Assembly: GCA_017560705.1 (NCBI GenBank)
Contig: JAFZEK010000034.1
Span: forward strand, 1 to 6,745
Reading direction: 5' to 3'
Length of the DNA stretch: 6,745 bases
Origin: Bacteroidales bacterium
GTDB taxonomy: Bacteria > Bacteroidota > Bacteroidia > Bacteroidales > P3
The stretch's first letter is position 1, and every line of letters starts with the position of its first letter. The notes below the pieces were generated by a model. It made no database searches. It saw only the letters and a program-made list of their open reading frames with translations, and was not told the DNA's origin. Below are positions 1 through 6,635 of this stretch, piece after piece. A program made the position numbers and the translations under genes.

Positions 1-8
1 ATAGCCTT

Positions 9-2765
9 TTATTGTCCGTTTATGTAGTACTTTTCGAAGAATTTCATATATGCATCCACGTTCTTTTTATTGTAAAAAGTTTGGTAATTCTGCACCGAAA
101 TAACGAAGGATGTATAATACTTTTTATCGAATTTATTCAACACATCCGACGACGAAGTAAGGTATCTCCAATAGTCCATAGCTTCAGCGGCGTTCTCGAA
201 TTTTAGCACTGTAAGCATCTGCTTATCTTCGGTGAAGAGCATAACATTAGCTCTTAACGACTTGGTCGAATAGTATTGCATATTGAAATCGGCCACTGCA
301 TATTGCAGTTCGGTTCCTTGTATCTTCTTATCGTCTAAAATGAATACCACATAATGATTCATTCCTTCACGATAACGATATACTTTACTTTCCAATGGCA
401 AATCTTCTTCGGCCGAAGAACCTTGAGTGCTTTTGTCTGCTACAGTTATTTTTGCCGGTTGCTTATCTTCTACGGTTTCGTCCTCTTCGGTTGTCGATGC
501 TGTAGGCTTGAAGCCTTTCCTCAGGAGTGCTATTTGGTCGGTAACTAGCGGTGTTATATCGCTCTTAGGATAGTTAGCCTTTATCTCTTCCAAGATAGGC
601 AAAGCCTCAGATACCTTATTGAGTCGCACCAACGATATAGCTTTCCAATACTTATATTTAGGCATCAAAGTCTGCTCTTTTGCATATATACGCATAGCCG
701 ATTCGGCATGTGTTATAGCCTGTGCATATTTGCTTTGCGAGAATAGTTCATATATATATTCATACTCTTTCTCAGCCATCTTGTTTCGTCTATCCATTTC
801 TAAGTAGTAATCCTCATCCCTTATAAGGTTGGCGTAGTCGCTATCCGGAAAACCACGTAGTATCATATTCTTATAGTAGTTGGCACTAGGAGTGTTTCCT
901 TGCTTATCATATATCTTATATAGCTGATAGAACGTAGGCAGTATATGTTCCGAATCCTGATAGTCTTGCACCAAACGCAAGAAACATTCCACGGCTTTTT
1001 CTTGGTTTTCCAAACCTGCGTCGTAGATAAAACCGGCATTTAGCAAGCAACGAGCAATGTCGGCATGCATGGAATCCCTACGACCTTGTGTTTTGGGCAA
1101 ATCCTTTATATAATAGTCCATGCTATACTTATCGTTGGCCTTATTGGGGTCCACCTTAGTAAGTTCTTTGTCCGAACCTTCGGCAACTTCATCGTCCGAT
1201 TCCATATCGCCGAAGTTATCCATCTTCATACCCAGCGACATTCCGGGTTTCTCTGCTAAGAACCAATAGTCTTCCAATGCCCTAGCACCCCACACTCGCA
1301 AAAAGCTTTCTTTACCTTTTTGCACTGTAGAAGAGTTGTAGAAATACCAGTCGCCTTTAAGCGAGTTTGCCATGCTCTTACTTTCCTGTTTCATAAGGGC
1401 TTCTATTTCGGCTTCTCGCTTTTTAGCATCCAACTCTTTTTGTTTCTCTATAAGTCCGTTAATATATTTTTCCCTATCAGCTGGTGTCATATCCGCCATC
1501 CTGAATAGGCTATCATTCAAAGTTATAATTCTCGTATTTTCTACCAACGAGGTTAACAGTTGATGCCTTTCCTTTATAAACGAGTAGTTAGGATAGGTAG
1601 TAGACATAAGCACTAGAGCAGTGTCGTAGTACTTTTGAGATTCGTCGTAGTTTTGATATATATCGTAATACACCTCGGCCAACTTCAACGACGATTTTAT
1701 CTTCTGCGACTTATTGGCACCACTATATTCTACAGATTTCACAAAGTTGTCGCAAGCCTTCTTTGCATTCCTAGCCCCTAGGTACATTTCGCCCTTGGCA
1801 TAATAAATCTGGTCAATATACTCTTCGTTCTTTTTATCCGAAAGCATATCGTCCAATATCTTTTCTATCTCTTTATAGTCGCCTTTAGCAATATCGTAGC
1901 ACGAAGCCACATTTATTCTAGCATTGAAGTCCATCACATAATCAGGGCTTAGCGAAAGAGTTTTCTTATAGTATTTGGAAGCAGTGGCTTTCTTGTCTAG
2001 TTTGTGGTAAATCTGAGCCATAATAAAGTATAACCTAGCTTTGAACTTTCTGTTGGAGGTATTCTCCAAGCTCAATCTCAGATAGTCCACAGCTTTCTTA
2101 TACTTTTCTTGAGGCAACATACATTCCACCATAGCAGGATAAAGCAGATCCGTCATTGACGACGACATCTTGCCGGAATTTATAGCAGCATCCATGCGGT
2201 TCAACATAAGTTCAGCTTCGGCATACTGCTTGTCGTGGGTGAGGCAACGTGCACATAGGATGCTAGCTTCGTCGGCAATGTCAGTGCCAGGGTATTGCTT
2301 CATAGCGTAGCGACATGTAGTTATTGCCGCTTGATAGTCCTGTTTGTAGAAATGAGCGTAAGCCATCATAAGATAAGACTTCTTCACATATTCCACATAT
2401 TCCTTACCTTTTATAAAGATACTATGTTTCTGAATACCCATTGCACCTTTCTCCAAAGTGCGGTCGAGTTGTGGATAAACGGATATAGCATTATCCTTAC
2501 TGCCTAATTTATATACTGGCAATATCTGCGTATAGTCATCTACAGCTTTTGTTTCTAGGGTTTTCTTTGCTTCTTTCAAACTCTCGTTACCGTTCCACCA
2601 CACATTATAATGAGTAGTAGTGTTGTGGTACACCCTATTTATGAGTTTTGATTTTTGCGTAGAACATCCATATAGTGCTATAACCGCCAACAACGCAAAA
2701 AATATCTTATATTTTATACTACCTGCTTTCAATTCCTTTAATCTTTTGTTGCATAGATAACTCAA
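9..2765 (-). CDS. porW: PorW/SprE-family TPR lipoprotein of the type IX secretion system
   Basis: This is a 918-residue secreted lipoprotein. The N-terminus has a basic stretch, a hydrophobic core (about residues 20-32) and a lipobox ending LYGC, with the lipidated cysteine at residue 34. Just after it, the segment HYNVWWNGNESLKEAKKTL (residues 52-70) matches the conserved N-terminal region I recognise in PorW/SprE proteins. Helical tetratricopeptide-like repeats cover roughly 130-390 and 565-750. A charged coiled-coil stretch lies near 435-465, followed by WYFYNSS and WGARALEDYW (473-501), also typical of the family. An acidic low-complexity linker (755-790) precedes a conserved C-terminal domain (795-918). 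In Porphyromonas and Flavobacterium, PorW/SprE is required for T9SS secretion and gliding and is thought to link the outer-membrane translocon to the PorK/N ring-motor side; that role is inferred here from family membership. The gene stands alone after the clpP terminator. The start is uncertain: no ATG lies in frame before the lipobox. TTG at 2763-2765 is used here, with TTG at 2730-2732 as an alternative. Confidence 0.9.
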   Translation of the reverse strand: MSYLCNKRLKELKAGSIKYKIFFALLAVIALYGCSTQKSKLINRVYHNTTTHYNVWWNGNESLKEAKKTLETKAVDDYTQILPVYKLGSKDNAISVYPQLDRTLEKGAMGIQKHSIFIKGKEYVEYVKKSYLMMAYAHFYKQDYQAAITTCRYAMKQYPGTDIADEASILCARCLTHDKQYAEAELMLNRMDAAINSGKMSSSMTDLLYPAMVECMLPQEKYKKAVDYLRLSLENTSNRKFKARLYFIMAQIYHKLDKKATASKYYKKTLSLSPDYVMDFNARINVASCYDIAKGDYKEIEKILDDMLSDKKNEEYIDQIYYAKGEMYLGARNAKKACDNFVKSVEYSGANKSQKIKSSLKLAEVYYDIYQNYDESQKYYDTALVLMSTTYPNYSFIKERHQLLTSLVENTRIITLNDSLFRMADMTPADREKYINGLIEKQKELDAKKREAEIEALMKQESKSMANSLKGDWYFYNSSTVQKGKESFLRVWGARALEDYWFLAEKPGMSLGMKMDNFGDMESDDEVAEGSDKELTKVDPNKANDKYSMDYYIKDLPKTQGRRDSMHADIARCLLNAGFIYDAGLENQEKAVECFLRLVQDYQDSEHILPTFYQLYKIYDKQGNTPSANYYKNMILRGFPDSDYANLIRDEDYYLEMDRRNKMAEKEYEYIYELFSQSKYAQAITHAESAMRIYAKEQTLMPKYKYWKAISLVRLNKVSEALPILEEIKANYPKSDITPLVTDQIALLRKGFKPTASTTEEDETVEDKQPAKITVADKSTQGSSAEEDLPLESKVYRYREGMNHYVVFILDDKKIQGTELQYAVADFNMQYYSTKSLRANVMLFTEDKQMLTVLKFENAAEAMDYWRYLTSSSDVLNKFDKKYYTSFVISVQNYQTFYNKKNVDAYMKFFEKYYINGQ

Positions 2766-2770
2766 AAGTA
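2763..2770 (-). promoter_or_regulatory. candidate -7 element for porW
   Basis: The minus strand reads TACTTTTG here, an exact fit to the Bacteroidetes -7 consensus TAnnTTTG. It sits between the clpP terminator and porW. No TTTG-like -33 element is visible 19-21 bases upstream, so the support is weak. The element contains the TTG taken as the earliest possible porW start. If it is a real promoter, translation must begin further downstream, for example at the TTG at 2730-2732. Confidence 0.3.
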
Positions 2771-2821
2771 TCTCTTTTAGTATTTAGCATCGTATTTTTT
2801 AAGTATTCACACCCCGACAAC

Positions 2822-2868
2822 AAAAAAGGTAATGTGCCATAGTTCATAACATAAACACATTACCTTTT
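2822..2868 (-). terminator. intrinsic terminator of clpP
   Basis: A perfect 13-bp inverted repeat (AAAAGGTAATGTG / CACATTACCTTTT; arms 2856-2868 and 2824-2836) flanks a 19-base loop. On the minus strand the second arm runs into six consecutive T, so it is oriented to end clpP transcription, 28 bases past the clpP stop. The loop contains a smaller GTT-CAT-AAC self-complementary segment. It separates clpP from porW. Confidence 0.85.
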
Positions 2869-2896
2869 GGTCAACGTAATACGTAATATTCTATCG

Positions 2897-3565
2897 TTAT
2901 TTTTTACGAAGCAACACTTCGTCAATCATACCATATTCTTTAGCTTCGCTGGCAGTCATCCAGTAGTCGCGGTCGGCATCTTCCCAAATGCGTTCGTAGG
3001 TTTGTCCGGAGTGCGATGCTATAATATCATATAATTCTTTCTTCAACTTACCTATCTCACGTGCGGTAATTTCTATGTCACTGGCTTGACCTTCCACACC
3101 ACCCATTGGCTGATGGATAAGCACTCTGGAATGAGGCAACGCTGTTCTCATACCCTTAGCACCTGCACATAGCAACACCGATGCCATAGACGCTGCTAAG
3201 CCTGTACATAGTGTGGCCACATTGGGAGTTATGTATTGCATAGTATCATATATACCCAAACCTGCATAAACCGAACCTCCCGGAGAATTGATATATATTT
3301 GAATATCTTTACTACTATCTGTAGACTCCAAGAACAATAACTGCGCTTGAATAACATTGGACACTGTGTCGTCGATAGGAACGCCTAAGAATATAATTCT
3401 TTCCATCATAAGACGAGAAAATACGTCCATTTGTGCCACGTTGTGCATTCTCTCTTCGGTGATGGTAGGATTCAAATAACCTGTAACAACCGATGTGTAC
3501 TTATCAAATGCTGTACTACTTATTCCTCTATGCTTTATAGCATATTTACGAAATTCATTTTGCAT
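2897..3565 (-). CDS. clpP: ATP-dependent Clp protease proteolytic subunit ClpP
   Basis: This 222-residue protein is the serine-protease subunit that forms the tetradecameric barrel and degrades proteins fed to it by a Clp ATPase such as ClpX. The catalytic triad is complete: Ser126 in GLAASMAS, His151 in LIHQPMGG and Asp200 in DADRDYW. Their spacings of 25 and 49 residues equal those of E. coli ClpP. The YINSPGGSV loop (91-99) that supports the oxyanion hole is also present. The region before the conserved core is about 15 residues longer than in E. coli, and part of it is probably an autocleaved propeptide. The ATG start at 3563-3565 follows an A-rich leader without a clear Shine-Dalgarno, as is common in this phylum. 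The gene lies between trmD and porW, not beside tig or clpX, its frequent partners. No consensus promoter is visible in the 143-base gap upstream, so co-transcription from trmD is possible. Confidence 0.97.
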   Translation of the reverse strand: MQNEFRKYAIKHRGISSTAFDKYTSVVTGYLNPTITEERMHNVAQMDVFSRLMMERIIFLGVPIDDTVSNVIQAQLLFLESTDSSKDIQIYINSPGGSVYAGLGIYDTMQYITPNVATLCTGLAASMASVLLCAGAKGMRTALPHSRVLIHQPMGGVEGQASDIEITAREIGKLKKELYDIIASHSGQTYERIWEDADRDYWMTASEAKEYGMIDEVLLRKK

Positions 3566-3621
3566 AGTTTTCTTGTTTATGTCTTATTCTATATTTCTAC
3601 TTTATTATTAAACAATCGTGC

Positions 3622-3708
3622 TTAGAAAACAGCACAACACCACAACGCTCTTGCTACCGAAGGTGAAGGTCTAAGCCCGACCGAAGGCCTGTTGGCAACG
3701 CCATCCGC
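3622..3708 (-). other. GC-rich spacer between trmD and clpP, no recognised function
   Basis: The trmD-distal part of the gap is much richer in GC than the AT-rich clpP leader beside it. The octamer ACCGAAGG occurs twice on the plus strand, near 3656 and 3680. The frame of trmD stays open for 28 codons after the TAG stop, up to TAA at 3622-3624, but the peptide resembles nothing I recognise. Only short 3-4 bp stems can be drawn and no T-run follows them, so I see no terminator. It may be a decayed gene end or a local repeat. Confidence 0.3.
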
Positions 3709-4389
3709 CTACTCCAAATCCAGCAAGTGGGGCCTACGCTGCTGAGTGCGTTCCACCGAACGGTCGTAACGCCATTGGTCTATCTTGGCATGATTGCCCG
3801 AAAGCAACACATCAGGCACCCTCCATCCACGGAACTCTACAGGACGAGTGTAGACAGGAGGCGATATAAGATTATTTTGAAACGAATCCGACAATGCCGA
3901 TGTTTCGTCGCTAAGCACTCCGGGTATCAGGCGTATAACCGAGTCGGAGATGACAGCGGCAGCCAGTTCGCCACCGGTAAGCACATAGTCGCCGATGGAA
4001 AGCTCCATAGTTATAAAATGCTCCCTTATGCGTTCGTCTATGCCCTTATAGTGTCCGCAAAGTATCATTATATTCTGCATCATCGATAGTCGATTGGAGG
4101 TGCTTTGTGTAAGCATCTCACCGTCGGGAGCGGTATATATAATTTCGTCGTAGGCACGTTCCTTCTTCAAGTCGTCTATGCACAAAGCCACAGGCTCTAT
4201 GCCTATAACCATTCCGGCACCACCGCCGTAGGCATAATCGTCCACACTGCCATAGCTGTTTTGCGAATAGTCGTGAAGGTCATGAAAATGTACATCTACC
4301 AATTGCTTGTTCTGTGCTCTTTTCAGGATAGACTCCTCAAAAAAGGACGACAGCATATTGGGGAACAATGTGATAATATCTAATCTCAT
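3709..4389 (-). CDS. trmD: tRNA (guanine(37)-N1)-methyltransferase TrmD
   Basis: TrmD uses S-adenosylmethionine to methylate G37 next to the anticodon in tRNAs reading CUN, CCN and CGG, which prevents +1 frameshifting; it is normally essential. The protein has 226 residues. It opens with the family N-terminus [10 protein letters not shown] and has [11 protein letters not shown] (50-60). The trefoil-knot SAM-binding strands are [12 protein letters not shown] (109-120) and [13 protein letters not shown] (131-143). The catalytic aspartate is Asp168 in SDSF, equivalent to E. coli Asp169, and Arg153 is in VIRLIPG. The C-terminal part [14 protein letters not shown] (194-207) is also present. It lacks the last ~30 residues of the 255-residue E. 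coli enzyme, but all catalytic parts are there. The ATG start lies 42 bases after the M23 peptidase stop with no convincing terminator between, so the two are probably co-transcribed. The 3' part reaches roughly 60% GC over 3721-3780, high for this window. Confidence 0.97.
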   Translation of the reverse strand: MRLDIITLFPNMLSSFFEESILKRAQNKQLVDVHFHDLHDYSQNSYGSVDDYAYGGGAGMVIGIEPVALCIDDLKKERAYDEIIYTAPDGEMLTQSTSNRLSMMQNIMILCGHYKGIDERIREHFITMELSIGDYVLTGGELAAAVISDSVIRLIPGVLSDETSALSDSFQNNLISPPVYTRPVEFRGWRVPDVLLSGNHAKIDQWRYDRSVERTQQRRPHLLDLE

Positions 4390-4431
4390 ATATATAATTG
4401 TCTAAGAAAAAAAACACTGTATTCCGCAGCA

Positions 4432-5415
4432 TTATCTGAGTTTCAGCTTCTGCCCAGGACGGATGACACTAGTCTTCTTCAACCCATTAAGACGGCACAA
4501 AGTATTCACCGTAGTACCATTTCGGCGAGCAATAGCAACCAATGTGTCACCTTTTCTCACACGGTAGTATCTGGAATCGCCACCGCCACCACCTTTGGCA
4601 TATTGTGTTTGAGGCCTTTTGTGTCTAAAGCACGAAGCTGTAAGCTGCAAAGTATCGTTTTTTAATTTGTGTCCACCCTCGTTGAAATCTATTATCACGT
4701 CGGGATTAATGGCAGCACCCAGGTAGCGAGTTTCAAAGTGTAGATGACTACCGTAGGATCGTCCGGTGTTTCCGGCCAAACCTATGCGGTCGCCGGCTTT
4801 AACCTTCTGACCGGGCATCACTTGAATCTCCGACAAGTGAGCATAATAGCTTTCCAATCCATTGTCGTGACGTATAACAATAAGATTTCCGTAAGATTTG
4901 TTCCATTTAGCCACACGTATAGTACCATCAAATATAGAATAAATAGGAGTACCTGTAGGCATAGCCAAATCAATACCATAATGGAAACGTCGACGACGCG
5001 GACCGAAACGAGAGCTTATGCGATACGACTCGGCAGGATGAGCATAGAACTGCCCTAGTGCATAGTCCACCAATGGAATAGGCGTAGTATCCTTTTTATT
5101 GGAAAAATCAACTTTGGGGTAGTGTATTTTGTCGCTATCAAAACTAGCATACAATATATCTTCTTCGTTCTCCACGCCTTGGTCGCCGTCGTAAGAATCG
5201 GTATAGTCGTAGAGCATAGTATCGGAATTAAGTTGTCGAAAAATCTTTTCTTCCAACGTAATACCTAGCTCATCATCACCTTCTTCTTCGTATATTGTTT
5301 CAAGTGTTTCGAGCTTGAAAGATTTCTTTTCTGTTTGAGCCGACAAAATGGAGGGTATGCAGCCAACAAAAAGCATACCATAAACTAACTTTCTATATAT
5401 ATTCTTCTTTCTCAT
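4432..5415 (-). CDS. secreted M23 peptidoglycan endopeptidase with C-terminal LysM domain
   Basis: From the ATG at 5413-5415 this is 327 residues. The frame extends upstream to a TTG at 5431-5433, but the ATG gives a classic Sec signal peptide (MRKKNIYRK, a hydrophobic core, cleavage near ILSA-Q, about residue 26), so I prefer it. A very acidic stretch (about 40-95) is followed by a LytM/M23 zinc metallopeptidase domain (about 135-245). Its ligands are all present: His145 and Asp149 in HYGID, and His226 in HLHFE, with His193 (YAHLSE) and His224 also in place. It should therefore be an active enzyme cutting peptide cross-links of peptidoglycan in the periplasm. A short glycine run (275-279) leads to a LysM wall-binding domain (about 283-327, YYRVRKGDTLVAIAR) that ends the protein. 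It has its own promoter and probably carries trmD in the same transcript. The cysteine in the signal region is not in a lipobox context. Confidence 0.93.
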   Translation of the reverse strand: MRKKNIYRKLVYGMLFVGCIPSILSAQTEKKSFKLETLETIYEEEGDDELGITLEEKIFRQLNSDTMLYDYTDSYDGDQGVENEEDILYASFDSDKIHYPKVDFSNKKDTTPIPLVDYALGQFYAHPAESYRISSRFGPRRRRFHYGIDLAMPTGTPIYSIFDGTIRVAKWNKSYGNLIVIRHDNGLESYYAHLSEIQVMPGQKVKAGDRIGLAGNTGRSYGSHLHFETRYLGAAINPDVIIDFNEGGHKLKNDTLQLTASCFRHKRPQTQYAKGGGGGDSRYYRVRKGDTLVAIARRNGTTVNTLCRLNGLKKTSVIRPGQKLKLR

Positions 5416-5481
5416 ATTCAGTGCTGTATCCAACTATTATTGGTAGTTTTATATATATTCTTTCCATTAAGAAACGAACTG

Positions 5482-5513
5482 CAAAGTTAGTCTTTTTTTT
5501 CCGAAAAACCAAA
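5482..5513 (-). promoter_or_regulatory. Bacteroidetes-type promoter of the M23 peptidase (-trmD) unit
   Basis: On the minus strand, TTTG (5510-5513) is followed after 20 bases by TAACTTTG (5482-5489), an excellent fit to the Bacteroidetes -33/-7 consensus TTTG-N19-21-TAnnTTTG. Transcription would start a few bases downstream, leaving a leader of about 60 AT-rich bases before the ATG at 5415. The -33 element overlaps the T-tract of the efp terminator. Confidence 0.75.
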
Positions 5514-5546
5514 AAAAGCCACAACTTTTTTATCATTGTGGCTTTT
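5511..5546 (-). terminator. intrinsic terminator of efp
   Basis: A perfect 11-bp inverted repeat (AAAAGCCACAA / TTGTGGCTTTT; arms 5536-5546 and 5514-5524) encloses an 11-base loop. On the minus strand it ends in a run of seven T (5511-5517). It begins 36 bases past the efp stop. The plus-strand reading also ends in TTTT, but no plus-strand gene lies upstream of it. Confidence 0.88.
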
Positions 5547-5581
5547 CATTAGGACAGTTTTTTCTATCAAAAAGCGTCCAC

Positions 5582-6145
5582 TTATTTTATACGTTCTGAA
5601 TATTCTCCAGTTCTAGTGTCCACTTTAATGCGTTCACCTTGTTCAATGAAAAGAGGAATACGTACTTTAGCGCCAGTGTCTACGATAGCGTCTTTCATAG
5701 CATTAGTAGCAGTATTTCCTTTCACACCAGGTTCAGTGTAAGTAATTTCCATTTCAACAAATGGAGGCAATTCGCACAATAGAGGAGTTTCATTGTCGGC
5801 ATGAACAGTCATTTCCACATATTGGTTTTCTTTCAAAAACTGAGGAGCATTAATAAGCTCTTCGGGGATAGCTATTTGTTCGAAAGTTTCGGCGTGCATA
5901 AAGTTGTAGCCCATATCATCTTTATACAAGAAAGTGTAGGGTCTTCTTTCCACTCTTACAACGTCGATTTTAGCACCTGATGGGAATGTGTTTTCTAGCA
6001 TTCTTCCTGTCTTTACGTTACGCATTTTTGTACGAACGAAAGCAGCTCCTTTTCCTGGTTTTACATGTAAAAATTCTACGATAGAATAAATGTCATGGTT
6101 AAATTCTATACAAAGACCATTTTTAATATCAGCAGTTGTTGCCAT
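5582..6145 (-). CDS. efp: translation elongation factor P
   Basis: EF-P binds between the ribosomal P and E sites and stimulates peptide-bond formation at consecutive prolines. The 187-residue length is normal. The N-terminal KOW-like domain (about 1-63) carries the loop KPGKGAAF with Lys32 at the tip, the residue that reaches the peptidyl-transferase centre and is modified in some bacteria. The first OB domain (about 66-128) and the last OB domain (about 130-187) follow. The family signature [20 protein letters not shown] is at 151-170, with Ile where many homologues have Val. The start is ATG at 6143-6145 after an A-rich leader (AGAAAAAG). The gap to the upstream small membrane protein gene is only 23 bases and contains no promoter or terminator, so efp is most likely transcribed from the promoter at 6445-6475. 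No gene for a lysine-modifying enzyme is present in the window. Confidence 0.97.
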   Translation of the reverse strand: MATTADIKNGLCIEFNHDIYSIVEFLHVKPGKGAAFVRTKMRNVKTGRMLENTFPSGAKIDVVRVERRPYTFLYKDDMGYNFMHAETFEQIAIPEELINAPQFLKENQYVEMTVHADNETPLLCELPPFVEMEITYTEPGVKGNTATNAMKDAIVDTGAKVRIPLFIEQGERIKVDTRTGEYSERIK

Positions 6146-6168
6146 CTTTTTCTATAATTATTTTATGT

Positions 6169-6420
6169 TTATTTAGTTTCTTTCTTCGATAACTCTTCCA
6201 ACAAGTTGGTTAGTCGCCTCATATCGTTCTTTAGTTCGGCATTTTCTTTTTCTATCATTTTGCACTTTGTACGCTCCGCCAAATAACGAAATGCCACAGA
6301 AAATATCAACCCAAACAAGGTCAATCCGCCTCTCTCAGGGATGAATACCAACACACATGCCGCCAACATAAACAGCCACGACAAAGCTCTATATACTTTT
6401 ATAAGTGTTTCTTTTTTCAT
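6169..6420 (-). CDS. small membrane protein with coiled-coil tail, function unknown
   Basis: I do not recognise a family for this 83-residue protein. After a short basic start (MKKETLIKVYR) there are two hydrophobic segments, about 11-28 (ALSWLFMLAACVLVFI) and 33-47 (LTLFGLIFSVAFRYL), separated by a tight PERGG turn. This suggests a membrane hairpin. Residues about 50-82 are highly charged and have leucine/isoleucine spacing typical of a coiled coil (MIEKENAELK ... LTNLLEELSKK), so the tail may oligomerise or bind a partner, probably in the cytoplasm. It is the first gene after a strong promoter and lies 23 bases before efp, so the two probably share a transcript. The ATG at 6418-6420 is the only plausible start. 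Coding is supported by the ordered protein architecture and the well-placed promoter. Confidence 0.8.
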   Translation of the reverse strand: MKKETLIKVYRALSWLFMLAACVLVFIPERGGLTLFGLIFSVAFRYLAERTKCKMIEKENAELKNDMRRLTNLLEELSKKETK

Positions 6421-6444
6421 TACTCTTATTCATTTTTGATTTTG

Positions 6445-6475
6445 CAAAGGTACACATATTTTAGCAATTTGCCAA
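6445..6475 (-). promoter_or_regulatory. Bacteroidetes-type promoter of the small membrane protein - efp unit
   Basis: On the minus strand, TTGG (6472-6475) is followed after exactly 19 bases by TACCTTTG (6445-6452), matching the -33/-7 consensus of the phylum. Two A-tracts just upstream (about 6487-6502, read as A7 and A7 on the minus strand) resemble an UP element. The -7 element lies 24 bases before the ATG at 6420, so the leader should be short. Confidence 0.8.
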
Positions 6476-6530
6476 GTACGAGATATATTTTTTTATTTTT
6501 TTACATACCAAGACTCTCTACTCCTAGCCT

Positions 6531-6610
6531 CTTTCCCAACAAATTCACGCTCCTAAGCAACAGACTCCCTAAAAACGCCACTGCCTAAGAACGTGAACTC
6601 ATCGCAAAAA
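6531..6610 (-). repeat. long wobble-rich hairpin downstream of the T9SS cargo gene
   Basis: Positions 6537-6563 pair base by base with 6604-6578: 27 uninterrupted pairs around a 14-base loop, made of 17 Watson-Crick pairs and 10 G-U pairs on the minus strand. After one mismatch, five more pairs (6531-6535 with 6610-6606) extend it. Every imperfect position is A opposite C on the plus strand, so only minus-strand RNA folds without interruption. It begins 25 bases after the stop of the cargo gene, where a terminator would be expected, but no T-run follows it. A 3'-UTR structure, a terminator variant or a small RNA are all possible. Confidence 0.7.
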
Positions 6611-6635
6611 TTGCCTAACTACAATATAATAGCAG

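Noticed and set aside
12..2507. Several 60-70 codon plus-strand open frames within porW
   Set aside because: They are short, antisense to a clear family member, and lack motifs or promoters.
3566..3621. A promoter directly upstream of clpP
   Set aside because: No TAnnTTTG is present on the minus strand here; TTGT with a TATAGAAT-like element is too poor a match to report as a feature.
3727..4383. Open frames of 120 and 92 codons on the plus strand opposite trmD
   Set aside because: They lie antisense to a fully recognisable trmD, carry no recognisable motif, and are explained by the codon composition of the GC-rich trmD strand.
4390..4431. Run of eight T on the minus strand between the M23 peptidase and trmD, as a terminator
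   Set aside because: Only a 3-bp stem (CTG/CAG) precedes it, too weak for an intrinsic terminator; co-transcription is more likely.
4744..5058. A 104-codon open frame on the plus strand opposite the M23 peptidase
   Set aside because: The minus strand encodes intact zinc-binding motifs here, and the plus frame has no recognisable domain or promoter.
6531..6610. The long hairpin as an ordinary intrinsic terminator
   Set aside because: The position fits, but no T-run follows the 3' arm on the minus strand; I kept it as a hairpin of unknown role.
6531..6619. Integron attC site, suggested by GCCTAAC (6613-6619) and TCCCAAC (6534-6540) near a large hairpin
   Set aside because: The required paired GTTRRRY/RYYYAAC cores do not lie at the two ends of the hairpin in the correct orientation, and there is no integrase or cassette.
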